Source of the DNA: Farysia itapuensis
Lineage: Eukaryota > Basidiomycota > Ustilaginomycetes > Ustilaginales > Ustilaginaceae
Assembly (NCBI GenBank): GCA_023212645.1
Contig: JALBYC010000002.1
Location: 558,001-622,000, forward strand
Length of the DNA: 64,000 nucleotides
Direction: 5' to 3'
Shown: positions 39,182-48,421 of the stretch, piece after piece
Layout of the letters: every line of letters starts with the position of its first letter
Position numbering within the stretch: position 1 is the stretch's first letter
The notes under the pieces: generated by a model
Databases searched by the model: none
What the model saw: the letters and a program-made list of their open reading frames with translations, nothing else
Told to the model about the DNA's origin: nothing
Translations under genes and position numbers: made by a program

Positions 39182-42100
39182 ATGCCATCTGCGGTAGCAT
39201 CCCGTCAGAGCTCTGCTGTGACAAAAAAGCACAGCTCCTCCAACGAGCAACGTGACGAGAACCCAGTCCTCGCCAGCTTGCACGCTTCAATTCCACCTCA
39301 CTTTCAACAGGCACAGCATAGCTTGGCAAATCACCGAAAGAATGTCGTTTCCCTTCACCGCGTTCATCTCAAAGCTTCCACCATCACTGAGAGGACTCCC
39401 AAGGGAACTCGTCTTGTAGGGGAAAAGGCTTTCAACGAAGTGTTTTTCGGCTGTCTTGATCGCGTTCTGCCTATCAAAAAGGGCGTGGCCAATGCCGACC
39501 GAATCTGCAAGTTTGCAGCAGCTTATGCCACCTATGCGCAAGAACAATTCCGACTGCAGGCTCGCGCTGAAAGACAGAGCGAGGGTCAGGTCGCTGACGA
39601 AGACGAAGAGGAGGAAGATACGCCTGCAACTCGTTTCACCTCGCTCCTCCTCAAGCATCTGCTCAAAGGCTTTGCTTCGAAAAACAAAAATGTACGCCTC
39701 CGATGTTGTGGCTGCATCGCGCTTCTCATCAGTGGCCTGGAAAGTCTGGATGAAGCCTTGTTCCAGACCCTCAAATCCTTCCTGCTGTCGAGAGCAAAGG
39801 ACAAGGAGTCGGCTGTGCGTGTACAGGCCGTCATCGCTTTAGCCAAATTGCAGGCATCGGAAGATGATGCTGACGATCAAGACGCAGCCGATGATGTGCG
39901 TCAAGTGCTCATTGACACTCTTCGCTTCGATCCAAGTGCAGAAGTGCGACGCGCAGCGTTGTTCAACATCACCTCCACTGAAGAGACCCAGCCTATGCTC
40001 CTCGAGCGACTTCGCGACGTTGACCCCATCAACCGAAGATGCGTCTATCTCGGCAGTCTCTCCTCCTTGCTGCAGACTCAGTCCAAAGCACTCGAGACTT
40101 CTCCGAGCGCAGGACCTTCTCGTCTTGGCCTCGACGCAGACTCAGCCGGTGAAGTGATTCGAATCGGCATGGGCGAGCGAGAACCAAGCGTGAAACGCGC
40201 CGCCAAGAAGCTCGTCACCTCATGGTTCGACGCATGCAAGTCTGACCTGGTCGTGTTCCTCAACCAATTCGACGTGGTCGCGGCCAAACACATTGAGGCG
40301 GCTCTGCTGACCATCATGGAAACTCGACCAGCTATCGTCGCTCAAGTCTCTTTCGAAGCAGACGAGTTCTGGGCCAACTTGTCGCCTTCGACTGCTTTCC
40401 TCGCACGAACCTTTGTTGACCATTTCAAGCGCACCGGCAATGATCGACGACTGGAAGACTGTCTGCCGATGGTCACTGCCCTCGCCTTCCGAATCCAAAG
40501 CGAGTACCAAGAGTTGGGCCAACTGATACTTCAGTACAAGTCCACGGCCCAGAACGTGCTCGTTGCTGAGGAAGAGCAGCACATCCAGCTGTTTACTATT
40601 CGCGACAAGACCTTCATCGTGTCCCAACTGCTGGGCATTGCGCTTGCGTCAGACTTTGGCGACGAAATTGGACGACGAAAAATGTTTGGTCTGGTGCGAG
40701 ACATGATCTCGGATGCTGATCTACCCGAGGACCTCGTTCCAAGCTGTCTGGACGTGCTTCTCAAGCTGTCCAATGGACAACGTGACTTTATGCGCATGAT
40801 TGTCGAAATTGTTCAGGTGCTTGGTGGCGAAGAAGATGACGAGGCCGAATTTGACAACGACGAAGGAGACGACACAATGAGTGTCGACGGTACGCCGGCA
40901 GCGCGCAAGAAATCGCGCAAGTCTGTCAAACCCAAAGACGGTGCGCAGGAGCCATTGTTTGACAAGCTCGCTCTCGAGAACCGCCGGTTGGTGATTGTAC
41001 GAGCCATGCTGGAACGCACGGTCGGCGCATTGCAAGAAAACACCGCCTTCCATGGCTTGATCCCACAGCTAATTGCACCCGCCGTTCGATCCAAGGACGC
41101 ATCCGTGCGGGTCCTCGGTCTAGAGTGCCTCGGATTGTGCTGTATGCTGGACCGCAAGCTTGCTCTTGACTCGTTCCCGTTGTTTTTGGACCAGGTGCAG
41201 CGCGCAACGGACCAGATCAAGTTGCGAGCGGTGCAGGCCGTCTTCGACCTGGTGCTCATGCACACCATTCCATACCTCTGCTCGCGCAACACCGGAGGCG
41301 GAGAAGCGGCCCGACAGCAAATTCTCCTCTATCTCTTGAGCTTGCTGGAAGATGACGACCCTGCAATTCAGAGTGCTGCTTGCGAAGGCATGGCCAAATT
41401 GATGTTAACGGGCATGGTGGAAGACGACGAGGCACTCAAGAGTCTGGTGCTCATCTACATGTCTCCAGAGACCATGGAGAACCAGCAGCTTCGACAGTGT
41501 CTGTCGTACTTCTTGCCAGTCTACTGCGGCTCTTCGAGCTGGAATCAGCGACGTTTACAACGCGTGCTAGTTTCAGTGCTGCAAGTTTTGACCGAAGTCT
41601 ACGATGAAAAGGACGACGATCAGGAGATGGTAACGCCGCTCCAGGTCGGTATGCAGCTGCTCGACTGGACCGATCCGGAAAAAGTCATGACGGTCCCCGG
41701 CCGCATGACGGACGAAACAGTGCATGTTGACGTTGGCATTGATCTGATCAAGACCATGTACACGACAGACGACAAGGATCAGCGCAAAGTCATCTGCCAG
41801 CTGCTTGGTAAACTCTACATGCCCGTCGACCTGGAAGATATTAAATTGCAAGAGCTGCTTATCGTGCTCGAAGGTCTACGACAGCTGAACCCTGTGGAAG
41901 AGCCTGTGTCGCGAAACGCGCTCGCTCGCTTCGAAACCTCTCTGTCCAAGCTTTATCCCGACCAAGTCAAGAACGGAATCGGTCATGTCGACGTCAACAC
42001 CACGCCGCAACTGCAGAACCTCGCTCTGTTCTTCGAAGCCATCCGCGTTGACCCTGCGCAGATTATGGCAGAGTATCTCAAATCGGCGCGCAAAGCAGCG

Positions 42101-42268
42101 CGGGCCAGCACCAACACCCGCACGTCCAAAAGCACCACACCAGTTCCAGATACGAAGAAGTCCAAGTCCGGCAAACACAGTCGCACTCATCAAGCAGCCG
42201 AAGAAAGCGACAATGACGAAGAGGACAACGACGACGACGACGACGACAGCGACCAAGACGAAGAATAA
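39182..42268 (+). CDS. ycg1: Condensin subunit Ycg1/CAP-G (Cnd3)
   Basis: HEAT-repeat subunit of the condensin complex, which compacts and segregates mitotic chromosomes. The ATG at 39182 gives 1,028 residues; upstream in-frame sequence starts at a GTG and is not protein-like. HEAT repeats run from about 40 to 950, for example NKNVRLRCCGCIALLISGL and DPSAEVRRAALFNI. The nuclear condensing complex C-terminal domain (about 640-930) includes VRSKDASVRVLGLECLGLCC. An acidic linker with a basic patch lies near 560-600. The C-terminus is basic, then strongly acidic (DDDD/EE-rich). Length and order fit fungal Ycg1. It is convergent with met8. Confidence 0.9.
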   Translation: MPSAVASRQSSAVTKKHSSSNEQRDENPVLASLHASIPPHFQQAQHSLANHRKNVVSLHRVHLKASTITERTPKGTRLVGEKAFNEVFFGCLDRVLPIKKGVANADRICKFAAAYATYAQEQFRLQARAERQSEGQVADEDEEEEDTPATRFTSLLLKHLLKGFASKNKNVRLRCCGCIALLISGLESLDEALFQTLKSFLLSRAKDKESAVRVQAVIALAKLQASEDDADDQDAADDVRQVLIDTLRFDPSAEVRRAALFNITSTEETQPMLLERLRDVDPINRRCVYLGSLSSLLQTQSKALETSPSAGPSRLGLDADSAGEVIRIGMGEREPSVKRAAKKLVTSWFDACKSDLVVFLNQFDVVAAKHIEAALLTIMETRPAIVAQVSFEADEFWANLSPSTAFLARTFVDHFKRTGNDRRLEDCLPMVTALAFRIQSEYQELGQLILQYKSTAQNVLVAEEEQHIQLFTIRDKTFIVSQLLGIALASDFGDEIGRRKMFGLVRDMISDADLPEDLVPSCLDVLLKLSNGQRDFMRMIVEIVQVLGGEEDDEAEFDNDEGDDTMSVDGTPAARKKSRKSVKPKDGAQEPLFDKLALENRRLVIVRAMLERTVGALQENTAFHGLIPQLIAPAVRSKDASVRVLGLECLGLCCMLDRKLALDSFPLFLDQVQRATDQIKLRAVQAVFDLVLMHTIPYLCSRNTGGGEAARQQILLYLLSLLEDDDPAIQSAACEGMAKLMLTGMVEDDEALKSLVLIYMSPETMENQQLRQCLSYFLPVYCGSSSWNQRRLQRVLVSVLQVLTEVYDEKDDDQEMVTPLQVGMQLLDWTDPEKVMTVPGRMTDETVHVDVGIDLIKTMYTTDDKDQRKVICQLLGKLYMPVDLEDIKLQELLIVLEGLRQLNPVEEPVSRNALARFETSLSKLYPDQVKNGIGHVDVNTTPQLQNLALFFEAIRVDPAQIMAEYLKSARKAARASTNTRTSKSTTPVPDTKKSKSGKHSRTHQAAEESDNDEEDNDDDDDDSDQDEE

Positions 42269-42397
42269 GCCTCTGTAGACATACCACTTCCGAATACGTA
42301 GCTTCCCGATATAACGACGCTGAATCCGTGACCGTAAAGTTCGCAATGACTTTGATTTCAGATATATTACACGGGGCTGATATACACGGAGGGGGAA

Positions 42398-43339
42398 CTA
42401 GGGTCTACGAACGCCTAGGGGAGACTTGTTGAGCCAGGTTGATGTGACCGCGACGCCAGCGAGGAAGCTGCCGAGACCAGCAACGAAGGCGGTGAGGTAG
42501 GGGCTTGGGTAGCCGACAACGGGGCATGTTCCAAATAAGGCTTTCTTGAGTCTGACATCAGAGGGAAGGAAGGACCATCGACCTTTGATTTCGTTGTAGC
42601 TCGGGACACGGCCTTGGTCCCACCCATCGAGAACCTTTTGCATATCGTCTTCCTGCATTGTGCAGATCTCGTCCAGATTCCACGATTCGCACACTTGGAT
42701 CATCCAGCGCATTCGACGCGGTCCCAATTGTGTAGTCGGAGCACGTTTGCGCAGCATAGCCCGTAACTTGCCAACATTTGTAATTGCCTGGCCAACATTC
42801 TTGGGGATAGCAGCCTGGATCTTTTGCCGTGTCTGGCTGGCAATTTTGGGGCCCTGACCACCGGTGGATACCATGACCTGCAAAGGACCATTTCGGATCA
42901 AGCTGCCAAAGTAGAAGTCACATTCAGGCGGGACATCTGCCACGTTGACTGGGACCTTGCGTGCCCGACACTCGTAGCAAATTGCCTTGGACAAGTCCAC
43001 ATCATCGATCGCGGTGAGCACCATATCGTACCGCCCCAGTGCGTCTGGCTGTGAAATGTCAAACTCCTTATCCATGTAGTTGGCCACGACGTTTTCTGTG
43101 AAGATTCGATAGCGCATCTCGTCGCACAGTCCCGATGAGGGACACATGACGTCGAGGACCGCGTCGGCGTCCAACACATTGACCAGACGTCCTGCTGCAA
43201 CAGGTCCTCCACCAATGATAAGAACTTTCTTGCCCCGCAGTTGCCATGCTATCAGCAAGCCACCTCCGGGGCAAATCTTGGGGTACCTGTCCGCTTCAGC
43301 AAGGGCGTCTGCCTCCTTGCTTGGGTTCCTGGATGCCAT
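42398..43339 (-). CDS. met8: Met8-type precorrin-2 dehydrogenase / sirohydrochlorin ferrochelatase
   Basis: Makes siroheme, the cofactor of sulfite (and nitrite) reductase, by NAD-dependent oxidation of precorrin-2 and iron insertion. The ATG at 43339 gives 313 residues; the frame extends upstream only to a TTG. The Rossmann loop IIGGGPVAAGR lies at about 41-51. The NVADVPPECDFYFGS segment (133-146) holds the conserved Asp135, probably the bifunctional catalytic residue, and the STGGQGPKIA segment follows. The helical dimerisation domain spans about 170-250. The C-terminus has a hydrophobic segment (about 281-303) that could be a membrane anchor, which yeast Met8 lacks. The gene is divergent from ski3 across 163 bp. 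Confidence 0.92.
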   Translation of the reverse strand: MASRNPSKEADALAEADRYPKICPGGGLLIAWQLRGKKVLIIGGGPVAAGRLVNVLDADAVLDVMCPSSGLCDEMRYRIFTENVVANYMDKEFDISQPDALGRYDMVLTAIDDVDLSKAICYECRARKVPVNVADVPPECDFYFGSLIRNGPLQVMVSTGGQGPKIASQTRQKIQAAIPKNVGQAITNVGKLRAMLRKRAPTTQLGPRRMRWMIQVCESWNLDEICTMQEDDMQKVLDGWDQGRVPSYNEIKGRWSFLPSDVRLKKALFGTCPVVGYPSPYLTAFVAGLGSFLAGVAVTSTWLNKSPLGVRRP

Positions 43340-43502
43340 CGTGTGAGAAGAAAGATAAGGAGCTTGAACGCTGAAAAGCGCAAAGCACAAGGGTCCGCTG
43401 TTGTGAGCTTCCGTGCTTGGATCAGATCACGTGCCCTCCACATTGCCTTTTCTGTGACACTCACACTTCTTCTCGGCCAATTCTTCTTCTGCTCGCACCA
43501 AC
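43340..43502. promoter_or_regulatory. Bidirectional promoter, met8 / ski3
   Basis: A 163-bp interval between divergent start codons. A CT-rich stretch lies just before the ski3 ATG (about 43460-43495). This is the tightest divergent pair in the window. Confidence 0.65.
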
Positions 43503-46500
43503 ATGGCCTCGGCATATACCAAGGGGAAGCTAAAGCTGTCCCGCGAGGCGCTGGCCAAGCAGGACTGGAAGGCGGCATCAGACGCTGCAGCTAGCGTGCT
43601 CGAGCATGAGCCGAACAACTATAACGCCAACGTCTTCCAGGGACTGTCACTTCTCCACCTGGGAGAATACCAACAGTCCGAGCAGGCTTACCGCAAAGCT
43701 GCACGAGACCAGCCAACTCAACTCCTCGCATGGCAAGGCCTGCTGAAGTTCTATGATCAAAGAAAAGACTGGGACTCACTGCGCGACGTATTGCACACCC
43801 TGATGGACCTGTACAATGATGCTGAAGACGCTACAAAGTGCGCAGAGACATTCCAACGCCTCTTGGCACTCGAGAAAGAAGAAGGAGGACGCAAGTCTGT
43901 CCTCGAAGCGCTCTCTCTTTTGCTGCCAGACTCAAAGTACTACAACACCCTGTCATTGCTCGAGCCTCCAGATCAAACGCAACCAGACAAGACGACCACT
44001 TTTGATACGCAGCTCGCCATACACATCCACAGCTTGCGAGTGCTAACGGACATGGTCGAGCTGTGTGAAGCCTGGGAAGCGGATACGATACAGAAAGAAT
44101 CAGACAAGCGTCGTATGAGACTAGACGGAGCCAACAAGGGCAAAGAGGCATTGACGAACGAAGTCCGTTTGCAAGTCTTTTCTGAATCTCGTCTGCCATC
44201 TTTGTACGATCAGATCTTGGCCCATCCAAGTGCACCAGATGAGCTCAGGACAGAGGTTCAGTCCAAGCTCTTGCGACAAAGAGTGGGTTTGCTGCATTCG
44301 TTTCCGCCGCCGAAACCGTTTCCGCTCTCAAATGGTGCCCCGACTGGCTCGGCTGCTGTTGACACAGATGCCCAGGCTAAAGTCGAGGAACAACTTCGAG
44401 CCCAGCAGCAGCAAAAGGCTTTGTTGCGCGACGAGATTCTCCAGCTAGCTTCTGGCATGGTCATCATTGGTCTCGAAGATGAATTGGCGTGGCAAATAGA
44501 GCTAGAGTGGCGCCCCATCAAAGCCCTCCCGGACCTCAATCTGGAACAGCTGCGCAAACACATCGCTCTGTTCCCGCGCTCAGGTCGTACAATGACATTC
44601 AAGTCCTTTTTACTACACATACAAGATCCTCAATTCGCTTTCGAGCTCAAGGAACAAGAGAAGATCTCGGACACAGAGTTCAACATACCCAAGCGACCCG
44701 AGGACCTGCTCAATCTTGCCATCGACGGACTCGAGGAATCTTCCAATTCGCTACTGGCTCACAGGATTGCTGCAGCCTTCTATCTGCTCGACCACGACTA
44801 TCAGTCTGCATCTGACCTCGCAGCTTCGGCACTGCATGTTGCCGCCACTTTAGAGCAAGATAGCCTGCTCGACCTGCATCTCTCCAAGCTGGGCATCTCG
44901 TCTCTTCTTCTCACCGCACTGACTCATTTGCATCCGCCGCAGCATCACGCCCGCGCGACTCGGCTCGCCGACTTTGTCCTCAGCCAGAACCCGCATGACT
45001 TGGAGGCACTGATCGCCAAAGCCTACATTGAACAGTATGCGAACCGTTGGCAATCAGCCAAGCAGCTTTTCCACCAGGTCAGGTCACTCGTTTCGGCAAT
45101 TGACCTCAGCAACTACGCCTATCGCACGGAGCGAGACCTTTCGATCAGCAAGAATCCGGACCAGGAGGCGTGGATAGAGTCCGCGTGGTGCGACGTAAAG
45201 CTTGGTGATCTACAGATCGCCAAACAGGAGATGCAAAGCATTCTCGACCGAATCGATCCCGTCACATACGAAGCAGCCGATGCTGAATTGAGAGCCAAGG
45301 TCTGGTGGAGACTCGGCCAGTGTCTTTGGCTCATGGACGGCGAGTATCGGTCGGATCCAGCGCACGCCTTCACTGCGTTCATCACCTCACTCAAACGGAA
45401 CCCAGCGTTCGCACCGGCTTACACCTCTCTCGGGCTCTACTACGAGGATGTCCTTTCGCCACCAGATCTGAATCGAGCTAGCAAGTGCTTCCAGAAAGCC
45501 TTTGAGCTGGATGCACGCGAGAACGAAGCTGCGCTGCGTCTCGCTCAGGGGTTTGCCGAGGAACGGGAATGGGATCTTGTCGAAGTCGTAGCTCGTCGCA
45601 CTATCGAGGGCGAGGGCGGTGCTTTGGCCCTTGGTGGAGCCAAAGGCTCCAGCCAAGCAGCTGCTGTTCAGGCATCTCGACGTCACCTTTCGCAAAATGC
45701 CTGGGCATGGAAAGCGATTGGCAGTGTGGAAATCGCTAACAAGCGGTACGAACAAGCCATCCTAGCACTTCAGATTGCGCTCCGAACCGAGCCTGAAGAC
45801 GGTGTTGCCTGGCAACGACTTGGAGAAGCTTACGTGTTAGCAGGCAGACACGTTGCCGCACTCAAGTGCTTTGCCAAATGTCTTGAGCTAGTAGACGTAG
45901 AAGGCGAAGCAGCAAGCTCCGATCGCGGGTGGCAAGCTCGCTACTCGATCGGAGATGTTCACTTGCAGCTAGGCAGTTTTGCTGCTGCCATCGAGACATT
46001 TGAAGCAATTCTCTTGCAGCGTCCTGACGAGCTGGGCGTGAGAATCGCTCTTGCAAACGCTTTCTTATTTGCAGCCCGACAGGAATTTGCCTCTGGGTAC
46101 GTGGAACGCGCAGAAGTCTCGACGAATGCGGCGATCGTACAGGCGGGCAGGGTGCTATTGACACAAGACAAACATCTTCGCACTGCATGGAAGGTAGTTT
46201 GTGACTGTGTCTTGCAGCTCTCCAAGTTCGGCGTGCTTGTTACTGCCAACGCTATCTGGACAGATCAGTACGGCTTACGACCCTTGATGGCTTTAGCTCA
46301 CCAGCTTGGGACTGATGACAAGCTGCCCTCGATCAACGTCGTTACACATTCCAAGCTCGAGCACCTCGTGGCCAACTCAGCTTCTTCTCAGGTTCCTTTC
46401 GTACTGCTCCAATGCGCGGTGTATCTGTATAAGCTGCGTGTTGTGCTCAACGCGGCGGACGACAAAGTCGTCGGCAGTGCCTGGGGAGATCTTGCCACGG

Positions 46501-48236
46501 CGCTGTATCTCTTCGCCCGAGGCGTTCTGCAGCCCTCCTCGCTCTCACTCTTGCCCAATTCAATCTCCTCGGAGGCCCCGACCTTGGAAACGGCCGAGTC
46601 TCTGAGCAAACAGACGAGATTGCAGGCTATCGGCTCGCTCAAGGAAGCACTACGCAGCGAGCCCGGAAACGAGACCTATTGGTTGCTACTCGGTAACTTG
46701 ACTTTCAGCACATCACTCAAGTTGGCCCAACATTCGTATATCAGAGCGATAGAAGCTGCTTCGAAGAGCGCCGTCGGCTGGACCAATTTGGGTTTGTTGT
46801 ACTTGCACCACCGTGATGCCGAGCTGGCCAACGAAGCGTTTATACGCGCGCAGACTGTCGATCCAGACTATGCACCCGCGTGGGTGGGACAGGCGCTCAT
46901 CGCCAAGCGTTTCGACGACCATCGTGCATCTCGCGTGCTTCTAGAGCACGCCGTGTCCCTTACCGAGGGCAGTCTGGATGAAGCCGACTACGCGCTGGGC
47001 CAAGCCGTGTTCTCCGCCGCGCCAGGTAGCGCAGATTCGAGCCTGTTTGGCGCCAGTTTCGCCATGTCGGCTATGATCAGCCACTCACTGTCCGATGTAG
47101 ACGCGCTGCACCTTTCCGCGCTTCTATGCGAGCGACTCGGTCAGACGAACCTCGCAATCTCGCGCATCAACAAGGCAGCGTCTCTGCTGGAGGAACGGTA
47201 TGAAGCCACCGAATCACCCGCTATCGCTCGGCAGTATGCCATTGCGCAGGCCAATTTAGGGCGCATCCGTCTATCACTTTCCGACTTCGACGGTGCAGCT
47301 GAAGCCTTTGAAAGTTCTGTCGGGCTTATTGACGATGACGATGAGGAGGACGGAACGATAGAAGAGGAGCAGGTAGATGTGCCGTCTGCCGCCCTGAGGA
47401 TCGCAAAAACGCAAAGTCTGTTCGGCTTGGCACAGTCTCATTACTTTAACGGGCAGAAGGACGAGGCGCGCAGTGCGATCGGCGAGGCGATCGCCTACGC
47501 AAGCTCGGCGGGCGTCCCCGCCCTATTTCGGCTGCACTTGGGCGTCGAGCACGCCAAAATCCTGCATGGAGAGTCAGACTCTCTCGAAGACACGAAACAG
47601 GTATTGCTCGGTAACATTAATGACGTTGACACACAGACCGACGGCCAGACGGGCACGCACATTGCGTCTGTCTTGGCGCTGGCCATGCTCGGCCTTGAAT
47701 CCAAGGATGCGGATCTACTCGACGCTACGCTTGGCGAATTGGAGACGTACCTGCGGTCGAACGACGTGGCGGACGATCCGGCTACCGTGCTCGCCATTGT
47801 GCACGTCCTAGTGCAAGCTCGCGACGATACCGGCGAGAGGTCAGCGCTGCAGGTGGTGCACGAGACGATACAGACCATTGCCTCCCGTCCGGGTTCCAAG
47901 CCCTGGCCAACACTGTTCGCTCTTCATCTCGCTTACCTCCGCCATGCGTGTTGGTACATGCGCCGCCATGACGATGCGCGGCCTGCGGTGTCGACAGGAG
48001 TCGACAATACCGATCCCGACGCTCAAATCGCAGCCTACGTCTCGCTAACACAGGACATGTTCCACACCCACGCACCCGCCTTCCCCACCATCGAATCCCA
48101 ACGTCCAACCCTCCACCACCTCCTCGCCCAAATCAAACGTCTCGATACAAGCAACGCCATCGCGGCAAACCTACCCCCCGCATCAACCCTACACGCCCTC
48201 GCCTTTTTAGACGCTCCACATTCACCACCAACCTAA
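43503..48236 (+). CDS. ski3: Superkiller protein Ski3 (TPR scaffold)
   Basis: TPR scaffold of the Ski2-Ski3-Ski8 helicase complex, which feeds cytoplasmic mRNA to the exosome. The 1,577-residue single-exon protein begins with TPR units (about 5-110: LKLSREALAKQDWKAASDAA, then NYNANVFQGLSLLHLGEY). It continues with many tetratricopeptide repeats across the middle (about 600-900), including AWKAIGSVEIANKRYEQAI and AWQRLGEAYVLAGRHVAAL. Further repeats lie at about 1040-1320. Size, N-terminal start and repeat spacing fit Ski3/TTC37. An acidic loop (about 1278-1292) interrupts one late repeat. The start is in a good ACATGG context. Other large TPR proteins are the alternative, but Ski3 fits best. 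Confidence 0.85.
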   Translation: MASAYTKGKLKLSREALAKQDWKAASDAAASVLEHEPNNYNANVFQGLSLLHLGEYQQSEQAYRKAARDQPTQLLAWQGLLKFYDQRKDWDSLRDVLHTLMDLYNDAEDATKCAETFQRLLALEKEEGGRKSVLEALSLLLPDSKYYNTLSLLEPPDQTQPDKTTTFDTQLAIHIHSLRVLTDMVELCEAWEADTIQKESDKRRMRLDGANKGKEALTNEVRLQVFSESRLPSLYDQILAHPSAPDELRTEVQSKLLRQRVGLLHSFPPPKPFPLSNGAPTGSAAVDTDAQAKVEEQLRAQQQQKALLRDEILQLASGMVIIGLEDELAWQIELEWRPIKALPDLNLEQLRKHIALFPRSGRTMTFKSFLLHIQDPQFAFELKEQEKISDTEFNIPKRPEDLLNLAIDGLEESSNSLLAHRIAAAFYLLDHDYQSASDLAASALHVAATLEQDSLLDLHLSKLGISSLLLTALTHLHPPQHHARATRLADFVLSQNPHDLEALIAKAYIEQYANRWQSAKQLFHQVRSLVSAIDLSNYAYRTERDLSISKNPDQEAWIESAWCDVKLGDLQIAKQEMQSILDRIDPVTYEAADAELRAKVWWRLGQCLWLMDGEYRSDPAHAFTAFITSLKRNPAFAPAYTSLGLYYEDVLSPPDLNRASKCFQKAFELDARENEAALRLAQGFAEEREWDLVEVVARRTIEGEGGALALGGAKGSSQAAAVQASRRHLSQNAWAWKAIGSVEIANKRYEQAILALQIALRTEPEDGVAWQRLGEAYVLAGRHVAALKCFAKCLELVDVEGEAASSDRGWQARYSIGDVHLQLGSFAAAIETFEAILLQRPDELGVRIALANAFLFAARQEFASGYVERAEVSTNAAIVQAGRVLLTQDKHLRTAWKVVCDCVLQLSKFGVLVTANAIWTDQYGLRPLMALAHQLGTDDKLPSINVVTHSKLEHLVANSASSQVPFVLLQCAVYLYKLRVVLNAADDKVVGSAWGDLATALYLFARGVLQPSSLSLLPNSISSEAPTLETAESLSKQTRLQAIGSLKEALRSEPGNETYWLLLGNLTFSTSLKLAQHSYIRAIEAASKSAVGWTNLGLLYLHHRDAELANEAFIRAQTVDPDYAPAWVGQALIAKRFDDHRASRVLLEHAVSLTEGSLDEADYALGQAVFSAAPGSADSSLFGASFAMSAMISHSLSDVDALHLSALLCERLGQTNLAISRINKAASLLEERYEATESPAIARQYAIAQANLGRIRLSLSDFDGAAEAFESSVGLIDDDDEEDGTIEEEQVDVPSAALRIAKTQSLFGLAQSHYFNGQKDEARSAIGEAIAYASSAGVPALFRLHLGVEHAKILHGESDSLEDTKQVLLGNINDVDTQTDGQTGTHIASVLALAMLGLESKDADLLDATLGELETYLRSNDVADDPATVLAIVHVLVQARDDTGERSALQVVHETIQTIASRPGSKPWPTLFALHLAYLRHACWYMRRHDDARPAVSTGVDNTDPDAQIAAYVSLTQDMFHTHAPAFPTIESQRPTLHHLLAQIKRLDTSNAIAANLPPASTLHALAFLDAPHSPPT

Positions 48237-48320
48237 AACCCCCAATCGGACCACTGCATACACTAAATTCTAACTAAAATCGCACCTCTTCACCATTTTG
48301 TATTTCACCATCGGCCCCTT

Positions 48321-48420
48321 CCTCTTTGTCATGGTGGAGGTATGTAGACTACCCTCCCTCTTTGTCATGGTGGAGGTATGTAGACTGCCCTCCCTCTTTG
48401 TCATGGTGGAAGAATGTAAG
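48321..48420. repeat. Three-copy 36-bp minisatellite
   Basis: Three tandem copies of a 36-bp unit, starting at 48321, 48357 and 48393 with CCTCTTTGTCATGGTGGA. The first two differ at very few positions and the third decays after about 20 bases. The array ends next to the stop codon of the Zn2Cys6 gene on the - strand, so it lies in that gene's 3' untranslated region and in the gap to ski3. On the - strand the unit is open and would encode a 12-residue repeat, but no gene structure supports translation. Confidence 0.9.
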
Positions 48421-48421
48421 A

